Part shown: one piece after another, positions 33,827 through 42,303 of the stretch
How positions within the stretch are numbered: position 1 is the first letter of the stretch
How the letters are laid out: each line of letters opens with the position of its first letter
Assembly: GCA_963733915.1 (NCBI GenBank)
Contig: CAVTEP010000006.1
Location: forward strand, 1,054,001-1,118,000
Direction of reading: 5' to 3'
DNA: 64,000 bases
DNA from: Sulfomarinibacter sp963733915
GTDB taxonomy: Bacteria > Acidobacteriota > Thermoanaerobaculia > Thermoanaerobaculales > Sulfomarinibacteraceae
The notes under the pieces: model-generated
Told to the model about the DNA's origin: nothing
The model's input: the letters and a program-made list of their open reading frames with translations, nothing else
The model's database searches: none
Position numbers and translations under genes: made by a program

Positions 33827-33955
33827 CCACCCCCTCCTTTGGCCTATGGTTCCCTTCAATCGGACGGCGGTCAGGGACGGCGGCAGCGGCCGTGGACCGC
33901 GTCAGGGGCAGTTGACAGCTACAGCACCCAGCCGGACCGGCGCGGAGAACGTCGA

Positions 33956-34309
33956 TCAGGTGTTTGGGTTGAGCAAGCGCCAGGTCATGGCGCGGACTTG
34001 ATCGAAGGTATCGAGCGCGATCGTGGCGCCGTGTCCATCGACGACTCCAGCCTGAACCAGGAGGCGAAGGTGGCTGTCGACCTCCTTGGCTGAGCCGTAG
34101 GCGATCCTCCAGAAGTGCTGCCGGTCTCTTCCGGTCCGGCCGTGCCCTTCCGCCAGGTTGGCGGGGACCGAGCTTGCCGACCGGATCACCTGATCGGCGA
34201 TCGACTTCAAAGGGGCTGGAAACCTCATCACGAGCCTGATGGCGATGCCAGCCGCGTCAAGGGCTTTCGAGTGGGCAACGAGGTTAGGGTTCGTGAGCGC
34301 GTCGGACAT
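33956..34309 (-). CDS. Four-helix-bundle protein (23S rRNA IVP / S23-like)
   Basis: The 117-residue product carries the family pattern: HSKALDAAGIAIRLVMRFPA, IADQVIRSASSVPANLAEGH (very typical SSVPANIAEG motif) and FWRIAYGSAKEVDSHLRLLV. Such proteins were first seen in intervening sequences of 23S rRNA genes and are related in fold to the Avd protein of diversity-generating retroelements. Here the gene stands alone in a gap packed with inverted structures: a 129-base hairpin begins eight bases before its ATG and 12-bp words lie beyond it. The function of free-standing copies is not known. The ATG at 34309 is chosen; a TTG at 34315 is possible. Confidence 0.85.
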   Translation of the reverse strand: MSDALTNPNLVAHSKALDAAGIAIRLVMRFPAPLKSIADQVIRSASSVPANLAEGHGRTGRDRQHFWRIAYGSAKEVDSHLRLLVQAGVVDGHGATIALDTFDQVRAMTWRLLNPNT

Positions 34310-34317
34310 GTTCAAGC

Positions 34318-34446
34318 CGGGTCGTTCATGCCCTTCCTCGAGCCGGTGAGGCGGCCGATGTCAAGGGTGCATCGCACCGGGCCCCTGGCCCGGCTTGCCC
34401 TTGACATCGGCCGGCCACCGGCTACCTCTCGTATTGAACGACCCGG
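34318..34446. other. Large nested hairpin upstream of the four-helix-bundle gene
   Basis: The outer stem pairs CCGGGTCGTTCA (34318-34329) with TGAACGACCCGG (34435-34446). The inner stem pairs 34342-34366 (GCCGGTGAGGCGGCCGATG...) with 34398-34422 (CCCTTGACATCGGCC...), about 25 bp with one small mismatch/bulge. The tip pairs CCGGGCC (34377-34383) with GGCCCGG (34387-34393). If transcribed with the gene it would form a long, stable RNA stem in the 5' leader. Confidence 0.8.
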
Positions 34447-34478
34447 AGGTGACCATGCCGTCGTCACGACCCTTGCTC

Positions 34479-34557
34479 GCTGCCCCGGTTGCTGCCCCGG
34501 CCGCTGCCGCGGACGCTGTTCACTGCCCCTGCGGTCTGTCGCTGTTCCTGTCGCTGC
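34479..34557. repeat. Short tandem words, GCTGCCCCGGTT type
   Basis: Imperfect 12-base units (GCTGCCCCGGTT, GCTGCCCCGGCC, GCTGCCGCGGAC, GCTGTTCACTGC) run on into CTGTCGCTGTTCCTGTCGCTG-like words. A related, inverted stretch (GGCGGCAGCGGCCGTGGACC, GCAGTTGACAGC) is at about 33878-33922, on the other side of the four-helix-bundle gene. Confidence 0.55.
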
Positions 34558-34607
34558 ACATGCCATACGGAACACCCAAAACGCGATCCCATCAAATTCC
34601 GGATGAG

Positions 34608-34722
34608 CCGAACGTTGAAACGTTGAACGTTACCGCCCACCCCTCTCCGGATCCTTGGCACAGTACGAGCAAGGCTAAGGTTCCAACGCTCAACGTTTTA
34701 ACGTTTTAACGTTCTAACGAAG
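34608..34722. repeat. AACGTT word-repeat block
   Basis: Two runs of AACGTT words (34608-34632 and 34679-34721) enclose about 46 bases with CCACCCCTCTCCGG. The block lies between the MscS gene stop (34737) and the four-helix-bundle element. Confidence 0.7.
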
Positions 34723-34736
34723 CGTGGGGCGTTCTA

Positions 34737-35798
34737 TCAGAATTGTCGTGGGAGCTCTTTGATATAGACGTCCTGTTTGGCGTACGGAATCTCGATCCCG
34801 GCCGCCTTGAACGCGTTGTACACCTTGGTGTTGAGCTCGTCGATGACCCTGCCGCGGTTCACCGGCCTTTCGATCCAGGCCAACAGCTCGAAGGAGAGGC
34901 CGGAGGCTCCAAAGGCGCGAAACCGAACCCTTGGTGAGGGCTCGTCACATACGTGCTGGACGCCCTCGACACACCCGAGGAGCGCCTCCCGCACCTGATC
35001 GACGTCGGAACCATAGGCTGCGTCGACCTTGATCCGCACCCGCATCTTCTCGTGCGGGCCACCCGTCTGGTTGACGATCTGGGAGTTGGCGATGAGCGCG
35101 TTGGGGACCGTGACCTCGATGTCGTCGCGGGTCAGAAGCCGGGTCGAGCGCATGCCGATCTCCAGCACCTCGCCGCGGATAGTGTTGTCGAGGACCACGA
35201 AATCCCCGACCTTGTACGGCGAATCGGCGACGATGAAGATGCCCGAGAACAGATTGGACAGGGTGTCCTTGGCGGCGAAGCCGACCGCAATGCCGATGAC
35301 GCCCGCCGACGCCAGCCATGACGTGAGGGGTATTTCCCACGCGATGCAGAATACGTAGAGAAACCCGCCGATCGCCGCCATCTTGATAACCATTTCAAAC
35401 AGCGGGAGGGTGCGTGGCTCGATCCACTTCAGCCGGTCGACGCGATCGCTCACCGCTTGCAGCAGGATTCGTCCCACGCGCACCAGCGCCACCGTCCACA
35501 GCAGACCGATGACCGTCACGATCAGGCCCTTGATCATGTACGTGAGAATCTGAGGCGCCTCGAACTCGAGATACGCGACCAACAAGCCGACCAGGATGAT
35601 GGTCGTGATCAGGGGGCGTCGCAGCTCGAAGGCGATTCGGTCGTCGATATCGGTTTGGGTTTTCCGGGTCAGAACCTTGACCACCCGTACAAAGAGGAGG
35701 CGAACGAGCAGCGCGAGCGCAATTGCTCCCGCCACGATGATCAGCTGGCGCACCCTGGGATCGCTGTTCAATCCCGCCAGCATTTGGTTGGCATCCAT
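34737..35798 (-). CDS. MscS-family mechanosensitive channel
   Basis: The 353-residue protein has about five membrane segments, then the pore-lining helix and beta domain of MscS: WLASAGVIGIAVGFAAKDTL, NLFSGIFIVADSPYKVGDFV and GEVLEIGMRSTRLLTRDDIE, followed by a C-terminal alpha/beta cage. It would open under membrane tension to release solutes after osmotic downshock. GGGGAGGAAAG precedes the ATG. It is monocistronic and divergent from the acyl-CoA ligase gene. Length and order are typical. Confidence 0.93.
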   Translation of the reverse strand: MDANQMLAGLNSDPRVRQLIIVAGAIALALLVRLLFVRVVKVLTRKTQTDIDDRIAFELRRPLITTIILVGLLVAYLEFEAPQILTYMIKGLIVTVIGLLWTVALVRVGRILLQAVSDRVDRLKWIEPRTLPLFEMVIKMAAIGGFLYVFCIAWEIPLTSWLASAGVIGIAVGFAAKDTLSNLFSGIFIVADSPYKVGDFVVLDNTIRGEVLEIGMRSTRLLTRDDIEVTVPNALIANSQIVNQTGGPHEKMRVRIKVDAAYGSDVDQVREALLGCVEGVQHVCDEPSPRVRFRAFGASGLSFELLAWIERPVNRGRVIDELNTKVYNAFKAAGIEIPYAKQDVYIKELPRQF

Positions 35799-35923
35799 CT
35801 TTCCTCCCCCACACGTCTTGAAGTTGCGGCAGTATAGCCGGAGACCTGACCGGTCCTTTGCTAGAATCCTCGCAGCGACTCACGAACGAAGCGAATCGAC
35901 CGCCGCTCTGGGAGGCCAACAGC

Positions 35924-37717
35924 ATGGAGTTCCTCGACTTTCAAAACGTCCATGAGATGCTCAAGGCGACGGTCGACCGTCACGGCGACCGCGCCGCTTA
36001 CCAGACCATCGGCGACGACGGCACGCTGCAGTCGGTCAGCTGGACCGGTTTCTACGACGATGTCCGGCGGGCCGGGAAGAGCCTCATCGCCCTCGGGGTC
36101 GGCAAGGGCGACAAGGCCAATATCCTCAGCTACTCCAACTACGGCTGGGTGCTGACCGATCTCGCCCTCGCATCCATCGGTTCGTGCGCGGTGGGGATAT
36201 ACCACTCGCTCCTCGCCCACGACGTCAAGCACATCGTCAACCACTCTGACAGCGTGCTGGTCTTTGCCGAGGACGAAGGCCAGATCGCGAAGCTGATGGA
36301 GATTCGCTCCGAGATCCCAGCCGTCCGCAAGGTCATCCTGATCAAGGGGACGCCGCCGGCGGACGACTGGGTGATCAGCTATGACGACTTCTTGAAGCTC
36401 GGCGAGGGCGTCGCCGACGAATCGCTGGAGGCACGGATCGACGATGTCGAGGCGGACGACGTGGCGACGATCGTCTACACCTCGGGGACGACCGGCATCC
36501 CGAAGGGCGCCGTCCTCACCCACGACAACCTCACTTTTACCGCGCAATCGGTCTACCACTCCCTTCAACACGACGACGGCGACGTGACCCTGCTCTTTCT
36601 GCCGCTGGCCCACATCTTCGCCCGCACCTGCGTCTTTACCGCCCTCTTCACCGGCGCCACCACCGTCTTCGCGCGCGGCATCGACACCATCTCCGAGGAT
36701 TTCAAGATCGCCCGCCCGCACTGGTTCCCGAGCGTGCCGCGGGTCTACGAGAAGGTCCACACCAAGATCATCTCCGGCGCCCAGGCCAAGGGCGGTCTGG
36801 CGCTCAAGATCTTCAACTGGGCGGTCAAGGTCGGCGCCCAGGTCAGCGACCTCACGCTCGCAAAAAAAACCATCCCGCCCCTGCTCGGGCTGAAGTACTC
36901 GCTCGCAACCAAGCTCGTTTTTTCCAAGGTGCAGTCGGCGCTCGGCGGCCGCGTCCGCTGGTGCATCTCGGGCGCCGCGCCCATCAACCCGGAGATCGCG
37001 AAGTTCTTTCACGGCGCCGGAGTACTGATCCTCGAGGGCATCGGGATGACCGAGAACACCTCGTTCACCAACATCAATCGTTTCGACAACTACCGCTTCG
37101 GCTGGGTCGGACCGACCGGCCCCGGCATCGAGCAGAAGGTAGAAGACGACGGCGAGGTTCTGTACCGCGGCCGCAACATCATGCGCGAGTACTACAAGAT
37201 GCCCGAGGAGACGGCGGAAACGCTGAGCCCGGACGGCTGGCAGCACACCGGCGATCTGGGCGAGATCGATGCCGAGGGTTTTCTCAAGATCACCGGCCGT
37301 AAGAAGGATCTCATCATCACCGCCGGCGGCAAGAACGTAGCGCCGTCGGCGATCGAGGGCCTCATCGCCACCTCGAAGTACATCTCCCAGGTGTGCGTCA
37401 TCGGCGACCGCCGCAGGTATCTGACGGCGCTCATCACCGTCGACGCGGACAATATCAAGGCCCACGCAGCGGAGCAGGGCGTTGTGACCGACGATCTCGA
37501 CGCTCTGTTGAAGAGCCAGGCGGTCATCGACCTCATCCGCTCGGTGGTCGAGGAGAAGAACCGACAGCTGGCCTCCTTCGAGACCATCAAGGACTTCCGG
37601 CTGCTGGCCGAGTTCTCGATCGAGAACGGTCTCCTCACTCCGACCCTCAAGGTCAAACGCAACGTCGCGCTGGAGCGCTTCGCCGACCTGGTCGAGGAGA
37701 TGTACTCGAACGCTTGA
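35924..37717 (+). CDS. Long-chain fatty-acid-CoA ligase (AMP-forming)
   Basis: The 597-residue adenylate-forming enzyme has the P-loop TIVYTSGTTGIPKGAVLTHD (A3), WFPSVPRVYEKV, the A5-like EGIGMTENTS, the GDLGEIDAEGFLKITGRKKD motif (A7-A8) and NVAPSAIEGLI. It resembles bacterial FadD15-like/FAA1-type long-chain acyl-CoA synthetases, activating fatty acids with ATP and CoA. The ATG at 35924 has GGGAGG eight bases upstream; an earlier in-frame start at 35858 lacks support. Substrate chain length is not visible. Confidence 0.93.
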   Translation: MEFLDFQNVHEMLKATVDRHGDRAAYQTIGDDGTLQSVSWTGFYDDVRRAGKSLIALGVGKGDKANILSYSNYGWVLTDLALASIGSCAVGIYHSLLAHDVKHIVNHSDSVLVFAEDEGQIAKLMEIRSEIPAVRKVILIKGTPPADDWVISYDDFLKLGEGVADESLEARIDDVEADDVATIVYTSGTTGIPKGAVLTHDNLTFTAQSVYHSLQHDDGDVTLLFLPLAHIFARTCVFTALFTGATTVFARGIDTISEDFKIARPHWFPSVPRVYEKVHTKIISGAQAKGGLALKIFNWAVKVGAQVSDLTLAKKTIPPLLGLKYSLATKLVFSKVQSALGGRVRWCISGAAPINPEIAKFFHGAGVLILEGIGMTENTSFTNINRFDNYRFGWVGPTGPGIEQKVEDDGEVLYRGRNIMREYYKMPEETAETLSPDGWQHTGDLGEIDAEGFLKITGRKKDLIITAGGKNVAPSAIEGLIATSKYISQVCVIGDRRRYLTALITVDADNIKAHAAEQGVVTDDLDALLKSQAVIDLIRSVVEEKNRQLASFETIKDFRLLAEFSIENGLLTPTLKVKRNVALERFADLVEEMYSNA

Positions 37718-37723
37718 ACTGGA

Positions 37724-38245
37724 TTACTTTTTGGCTGCTTTCTCGTCGGCGACCTCTGACTTTTCGGCGGCGATCTCAGCCGCGCGAGCCTTGCCGGCCT
37801 CGGTCAAGGTCGAATAGCTCGCGCACTTTTCGAGCACCTCGAGACCTTCGGCCTCGCTGAGAAACTCGACCGAGACCCGGGCCTTCAAGCCACCCATCTT
37901 GACTCCCTGCTTGAAGTAATAGGTCTTGCCCGCCTCGACCGCCTGTTTGACGGCCGAAACGTTTTCGGCGCGTGACCAGAAGGTGTACTCGCCCGGCTCG
38001 AGATAGGCGTGAGCGTAGGTGTCGCCCTTGGTCAGGCCGAGAACCGTGTCATCGGCAAACGCCCACATCCGGATCGCCATGCCCATCTTGGCAGGCCTCA
38101 CCACAAAGACCGATGCCTTGTCCGGCAGGACCTCGGGGCGCACGGCCGCCTTCTCTCTGACTGCATAATCGCCCTCATCGCCGGCGATAGCCAAAGTCGT
38201 CGCCGTCAGCACAACACACACGGCAGCTATCACGAGACTTCGCAT
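37724..38245 (-). CDS. Secreted DUF2846-like protein
   Basis: The 173-residue product has a signal peptide (MRSLVIAAVCVVLTATTLAI, cleavage near AGD). Its core has SVFVVRPAKMGMAIRMWAFA, YAHAYLEPGEYTFWSRAENV and TYYFKQGVKMGGLKARVSVE, the pattern of DUF2846 periplasmic proteins of unknown function. The tail is Lys/Glu/Ala-rich (AEIAAEKSEVADEKAAKK). AGGAGG precedes the ATG. It is convergent with the ligase gene, six bases apart. Confidence 0.75.
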   Translation of the reverse strand: MRSLVIAAVCVVLTATTLAIAGDEGDYAVREKAAVRPEVLPDKASVFVVRPAKMGMAIRMWAFADDTVLGLTKGDTYAHAYLEPGEYTFWSRAENVSAVKQAVEAGKTYYFKQGVKMGGLKARVSVEFLSEAEGLEVLEKCASYSTLTEAGKARAAEIAAEKSEVADEKAAKK

Positions 38246-38413
38246 AGCACCTCCTGTTTGCTTGGATCAGTGGCATCATCATAGCATCCGTCAGAATCAA
38301 ACCAGCCATCGCCTGGCTCACGGCCAGTCCCGCCACCTCCAGACGCGCTGGAATGATCCCCGCCTCCCGAACCGTTGTTTCGGGAGTACCGATGAATGGG
38401 CCCGGAGGAAACC

Positions 38414-39055
38414 ATGGCCAGCAAGTCCCAGGAGTACAGCGGAGAAAAAATCACCATTCACTTTGACGGCGGCAAGTGCATCCACTCGCGCAACTGCGTG
38501 CTCGGGCTGCCGCAGGTCTTTCAGGCAAACGCGCCCGGACCCTGGATCAAGCCCGACAACGGGAGCGTCGAGGATCTGATCGCCGTCGCGCGGAGCTGTC
38601 CCTCCGGCGCCATCACCTACGAACGCCACGACGGCGGCGCCGGCGAGGGCGTGCCCGACGTCAATGTCATCCGCGTGCTCGAGAACGGACCGCTCGCGGT
38701 CCACGCCGACATCCGCATCCAGGGACAGGAGCCGAGGACGCGAGCCACCCTGTGCCGCTGCGGCGACTCCAAGAACAAGCCCTTCTGCGACGGCACCCAC
38801 AAGGAGGCGGGCTTCGCGGCCACGGGTGAACCCGAAACCGAGGATTCCGAGGCGCTCGAAATGCGCAACGGACGCCTCGAGATCACGCCGTTTCCAAACG
38901 GCCCGCTCGGGGTCGCCGGCAACGTGGAGATCTGTGCCGGCACCGGTCGCACCCTCAACCGTGTGACCAAGACAGCGCTCTGCCGCTGCGGTCACTCGCA
39001 GAACAAGCCGTTCTGCGACGGCTCGCACAAGGCGGCCGGATTCGCCACAGACTGA
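38414..39055 (+). CDS. Fer4_19 plus two CDGSH iron-sulfur domains
   Basis: The 213-residue protein starts with a divergent mono-cluster region (GGKCIHSRNCVLGLPQVF ... ARSCPSGAITYE, residues about 17-75). Two CDGSH domains follow: CRCGDSKNKPFCDGTH and CRCGHSQNKPFCDGSH, each with the three-Cys-one-His [2Fe-2S] ligand set. Such proteins bind labile 2Fe-2S clusters and are proposed to act in iron-sulfur or redox homeostasis. The ATG at 38414 has GGAGGAAACC upstream; a start at 38396 would add six residues. The small inverted repeat at 38364-38386 (CTCCCGAA/TTCGGGAG) lies in its leader. Confidence 0.9.
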   Translation: MASKSQEYSGEKITIHFDGGKCIHSRNCVLGLPQVFQANAPGPWIKPDNGSVEDLIAVARSCPSGAITYERHDGGAGEGVPDVNVIRVLENGPLAVHADIRIQGQEPRTRATLCRCGDSKNKPFCDGTHKEAGFAATGEPETEDSEALEMRNGRLEITPFPNGPLGVAGNVEICAGTGRTLNRVTKTALCRCGHSQNKPFCDGSHKAAGFATD

Positions 39056-39084
39056 TCCTGCTGACTCGCCGACCACCTCGTTGA

Positions 39085-39552
39085 TCAGCGCCCCGGGTGG
39101 CAAAGCACGCAGGACGCGTCGGAGCCTGGATCGCCGTGGCACCGCAGACACAGCCCATGGTAGGCGCCCTTGAGACCGATCACTGCGAGCTGCTCGGGGT
39201 CGGGCTCGATGGAGTGACACGAAACGCAGCGCAGGTCACCGGTTGCCGACCGGTGGTGGCACCCCGTGCAGTCCTCGACCTCCCAGTGCAGCTCGTGCAC
39301 GAACGCGCCCGGCGCCACCTCGTCGCCGTGGCAGCTCGCGCAGGGCTCCGGCTCGCCGAAGGGTTGATGGTGGCAGCTCACACAGTCGCCCGCGATCTCG
39401 ACGTGGGCGGCGTGGTCGAGCTCTACAGCCGGGTAGAGATTGGCCAATAAGCCGAGCTGGACCTTCTCCGGCACGTTGGGTTCCTCAGCCCACGCAAGAC
39501 CGAGGGCCGCAACCCCGACGATAACCGCCAGACCCGGGAGGGTGCGTTTCAC
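39085..39552 (-). CDS. Secreted hexaheme cytochrome c
   Basis: The 155-residue protein has a signal peptide (about 1-22) and six CxxCH heme sites (CVSCH, CASCH, CTGCH, CVSCH, CLRCH, CVLCH), with extra histidines (HVEIAGDC, FVHELHWEVEDC) for axial ligands. It ends an operon with a HybB/NrfD-like membrane protein and a HybA-like ferredoxin, so it is probably the periplasmic electron acceptor or donor of a quinone-reactive complex. The GTG start overlaps the upstream stop (GTGA). The arrangement recalls Qrc/Hmc/Tmc-type complexes, but the molybdopterin-like subunit of Qrc is absent. Confidence 0.85.
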   Translation of the reverse strand: MKRTLPGLAVIVGVAALGLAWAEEPNVPEKVQLGLLANLYPAVELDHAAHVEIAGDCVSCHHQPFGEPEPCASCHGDEVAPGAFVHELHWEVEDCTGCHHRSATGDLRCVSCHSIEPDPEQLAVIGLKGAYHGLCLRCHGDPGSDASCVLCHPGR

Positions 39553-40763
39553 GACGGTTCTCCGTTCCCCGCCTCACCAGGCGAGCGGGCCGCGACCGGC
39601 CGCCATGACAGGCGATAGGCCCGACCTGCACCGATCGAGGCGTCCCCACCGCCGATGTGCGTGAGGGGCAGGAACCTCACCGCGAGCCCCGCGGCGATAA
39701 AGCCGAGCGCGATCAGGCTCATGCTGATGACGAGCTCCTGCCAGGTCGGAAAGTACCCGGTCGGATGGATAAGCTGCATGCCGGTCACCGCGACGTTGAA
39801 GCGGTGCATGATGAACCCGAGCACCGCACAGAACGAGGTCACGAAGAGGGCACGGGTCGTCATCCGCCGCGCGGTGCGGAACACGACGCTGACCGGCACG
39901 ATCACGAAAAACAGGTTCTCGAGCCAGAAGAGCAGCGCCGGCATTCCGAGTGAGAACGCATACGGCAGCGCACCACGCAGCGCCAGGTCCTCGATGCGGA
40001 AGACGAAATAGACCACCAGGATCAGAGCCATCACGCGGGCGAGGTTGGGCAGCAGATCCATGCGAGGTTGGTGGCCCAGGAAGCGCCAGCTCAGGAAGCC
40101 CTCGAAGCAGATCATCGCGAGACCCGCGGCCAGACATGAAATAAAGAAGTGAACCGGCAATATCGGCGAGTACCAGAGCGGGTGCAGCTTGTGTGGAACG
40201 ATCGTGAAGAGGGTCCCAAGAGTCGACTGGTGGAGGGTCGAAAGCAGAACACCGATGATCACGAGCGGCACGAGGATGCGGTGAAGCAACGCCTCCAGAC
40301 GACGCCAGCCGAAGCGCTCGAACACCACCTGGGAGAACTCGAGCAGCAGCACCGTCGTATAGAGCATCACGCACCAGGCGATCTCGAAGAGTGGCGAGCG
40401 GAAGTTGTGGTTGACGATGCAGCGCCAGATATTCCACGGCCGACCGATCTCGAGGATGAGGCCGGTGATGAACAGGAGATAGCCAATCAGCGCGGTCAGG
40501 ATCGACATGCGCAACAGCGGCCGATAACGCTCGAGCCCGAAAACGTAGACCGCCGCGGCCATGATGAAGCCGCCCGCCGCGAGGCCGATTCCAGCCAGAA
40601 TGTCGAACCCGACCCAGATTCCCCACGGCGTCTCGTCGCTCAAATTGGTGACCGATCCAAGTCCGAGGCCGAAACGGAAGGTCACGATCACCGCCCCGGT
40701 CGCCAGCAGCAGCGCCAGCAGCACCCGCCACGGCGTCAGCATCGTGCGCAGTCGTTCAAACAC
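39549..40763 (-). CDS. HybB/NrfD-type quinone-interacting membrane subunit
   Basis: The 404-residue protein has about ten membrane helices and HybB-like motifs: WGIWVGFDILAGIGLAAGGF, FITGLILEIGRPWNIWRCIV, LLLEFSQVVFERFGWRR and PVHFFISCLAAGLAMICFEG. In HybB-type proteins this subunit exchanges electrons and protons with menaquinone. The GTG at 40763 is chosen: GGGAGG is at a good distance and the GTG overlaps the preceding gene's stop region. The stop overlaps the cytochrome start. No hydrogenase or oxidoreductase catalytic subunit is encoded alongside, so this complex probably links the quinone pool to cytochromes. Confidence 0.88.
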   Translation of the reverse strand: MFERLRTMLTPWRVLLALLLATGAVIVTFRFGLGLGSVTNLSDETPWGIWVGFDILAGIGLAAGGFIMAAAVYVFGLERYRPLLRMSILTALIGYLLFITGLILEIGRPWNIWRCIVNHNFRSPLFEIAWCVMLYTTVLLLEFSQVVFERFGWRRLEALLHRILVPLVIIGVLLSTLHQSTLGTLFTIVPHKLHPLWYSPILPVHFFISCLAAGLAMICFEGFLSWRFLGHQPRMDLLPNLARVMALILVVYFVFRIEDLALRGALPYAFSLGMPALLFWLENLFFVIVPVSVVFRTARRMTTRALFVTSFCAVLGFIMHRFNVAVTGMQLIHPTGYFPTWQELVISMSLIALGFIAAGLAVRFLPLTHIGGGDASIGAGRAYRLSWRPVAARSPGEAGNGEPS

Positions 40764-41538
40764 CGTCGCCTCCCGGTCGCCCGGCGGACGATTCCTCAGA
40801 CGCGCCCTCGTCGGCGGCCACCTGTTCGCGGCGCCGGTACAGCCAGTAGGACGCGCCCAGGAAGCCCGCGCCGAGCATGACCACGTTGGGCACGTGCAAC
40901 AGCAGCCGCCACGTGAGGTCGGGCAGGGGGAATGCCGCCACGGTGGTGTCGAAGTCCAGCTCCTCGAACGGAGCGGGCGACAAGAACAGGACCGAGGTTC
41001 CACCGACCTCGGTCAAGCCGTAGATGTGCGGGTGGTAACGTTCCGGGTCGGCTGCAAGCCGGGCGCGCGCCACCGCCACCAGCGTGTCGCGATCGCCGAA
41101 GACCGTTGCCTCCGTGGGACAGGCCTCCGAGCAAGCGGTGGGCAGATCCTGCTCGAGGCGCGGCGCGCACAAGATGCACTTGCGGATCCGTGGGGCCGCC
41201 GAGTGCCACTCGAACTTCGGGATCCGGAACGGGCAACCGATCATGCAATAGCGGCAGCCGAGGCAGATGTCCTTGTTGTAGACCACCGCCCCGTCGTCGC
41301 GCTTGACAAGAGCACCCACCGGACACACCGACACGCACGACGGCTCGACGCAGTGCCGGCACAGGTCGCGGACCCACCGCCCTTCGCCTCGCTCCATGAC
41401 CACCGTCCAGGTGTCGGCGGTGAGACGGGGCTCCACCTCCGGCGGCAGCTCGTTGGCGGTCTTGCACGCCTCCGAGCACGCCCCGCAGCCGATGCAGCGG
41501 GTGATATCGATCAACAGGGCCCTGGCGCGCGGGCTCAT
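40756..41538 (-). CDS. HybA-like four-cluster ferredoxin subunit with C-terminal anchor
   Basis: The 260-residue protein has four [4Fe-4S] motifs: CIGCGACSEACK, CRHCVEPSCVSVCP, CLGCRYCMIGCP and CILCAPRLEQ...CSEACP, followed by YGLTEVGGTSVLFLS and a membrane helix near the C terminus (HVPNVVMLGAGFLGASYWLY). This is the HybA/DmsB-type electron relay of HybB-like complexes. The ATG at 41538 overlaps the stop (TGA) of the GcvH-like frame as ATGA. Because of a single-base insertion at 41622-41624, the two genes also read as one uninterrupted 479-codon frame (40756-42195); I regard that fusion as an artefact. Confidence 0.85.
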   Translation of the reverse strand: MSPRARALLIDITRCIGCGACSEACKTANELPPEVEPRLTADTWTVVMERGEGRWVRDLCRHCVEPSCVSVCPVGALVKRDDGAVVYNKDICLGCRYCMIGCPFRIPKFEWHSAAPRIRKCILCAPRLEQDLPTACSEACPTEATVFGDRDTLVAVARARLAADPERYHPHIYGLTEVGGTSVLFLSPAPFEELDFDTTVAAFPLPDLTWRLLLHVPNVVMLGAGFLGASYWLYRRREQVAADEGASEESSAGRPGGDGV

Positions 41539-42195
41539 ACGAAGTGCTCCGCGGCTTCGGGGTCGATCTTGAGGAACTCGCGTTCGAACTGCGCGCCATG
41601 CGTCGTCACCGGCTCGTTGCAGGGCGCCATCGACCGGCGAGGTCATGATGCCGTCGTCGAACAGGCGACCGAGGCGGTCGAGCTCCGCCCGCATCCATCG
41701 CTCGGCTTCACCACCGATCACCAATTCGGCGAGCTCGGTCGACAGCCCGTCGCCCGGCGCCACTCGAAAGGCCCAACCCTCCTTGTAGGGCCGCCACCGC
41801 AACCGCACCGGGTCCACGCCCAGCACCGCGTTGACCTCGGTGACGGTGCCGCTGACGGGCGCCGCGAACTGCAGCCGCCGCTGACCCTGGCGGACGGCAA
41901 ACGCCGGCCGCCCCGCTCTCAGTCGAGCACCGACCGCCGGTGCATCGAATGCCTCCAGGTCGCCAATCACGGTGCGCGCGAGGTCGTCGATACCGATCGT
42001 GACCAGCCCGTCGCCGTCGAGCCGCGCCCAGGAATGGCCGGGGTGGAAGAACAGCGTGCGCGGCACCACGAATTCGAGCGAGGTGTCATCGTGACCGCCA
42101 AACCGAGGCCGGTGCTTCGCTTCCCACGGTCGGATGAGCCACACATCGAGCGCGAAGGCTATGAGGAGCACGGCAACAAAAACGAGAGTCACCAC
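41535..42195 (-). pseudogene. Membrane-anchored GcvH-like protein (frameshifted near its end)
   Basis: The N-terminal membrane helix (VTLVFVAVLLIAFALDVWLI) is followed by a biotinyl/lipoyl-type H domain: HPGHSWARLDGDGLVTIGID, then FAAPVSGTVTEVN and YKEGWAFRV, matching glycine-cleavage H protein. The position of the lipoyl lysine appears as Arg in RQGQRRLQF, so it is probably not lipoylated. Just after MTSPVDGA the frame shifts: deleting one base from the run at 41622-41624 restores CNEPVTTHGAQFEREFLKID and PEAAEHFV, ending in a TGA that overlaps the HybA-like start. About 219 residues in all. Listed as frameshifted; the break may be a sequencing error. It heads the HybA-HybB-cytochrome operon. 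Confidence 0.75.
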
Positions 42196-42258
42196 CGTCG
42201 ACGCACCTTCTTGACCCTTATCGCGCCCGAAACGCCGACGCGGGCCAGTTCTCCTTTC

Positions 42259-42286
42259 AATATATGTCTTGTGAAAATTTTCGCAA
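42259..42286 (-). promoter_or_regulatory. Candidate sigma-70-type promoter for the GcvH-like/HybA/HybB operon
   Basis: On the minus strand TTGCGA (42286-42281) and TATATT (42264-42259) are spaced by 16 bases in an A/T-rich patch that stands out in this GC-rich sequence. It lies about 64 bases upstream of the GTG at 42195. A more distant TTGACA lies at about 42290-42295. Confidence 0.3.
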
Positions 42287-42303
42287 GGTCTTTGTCAAAA
42301 CCC

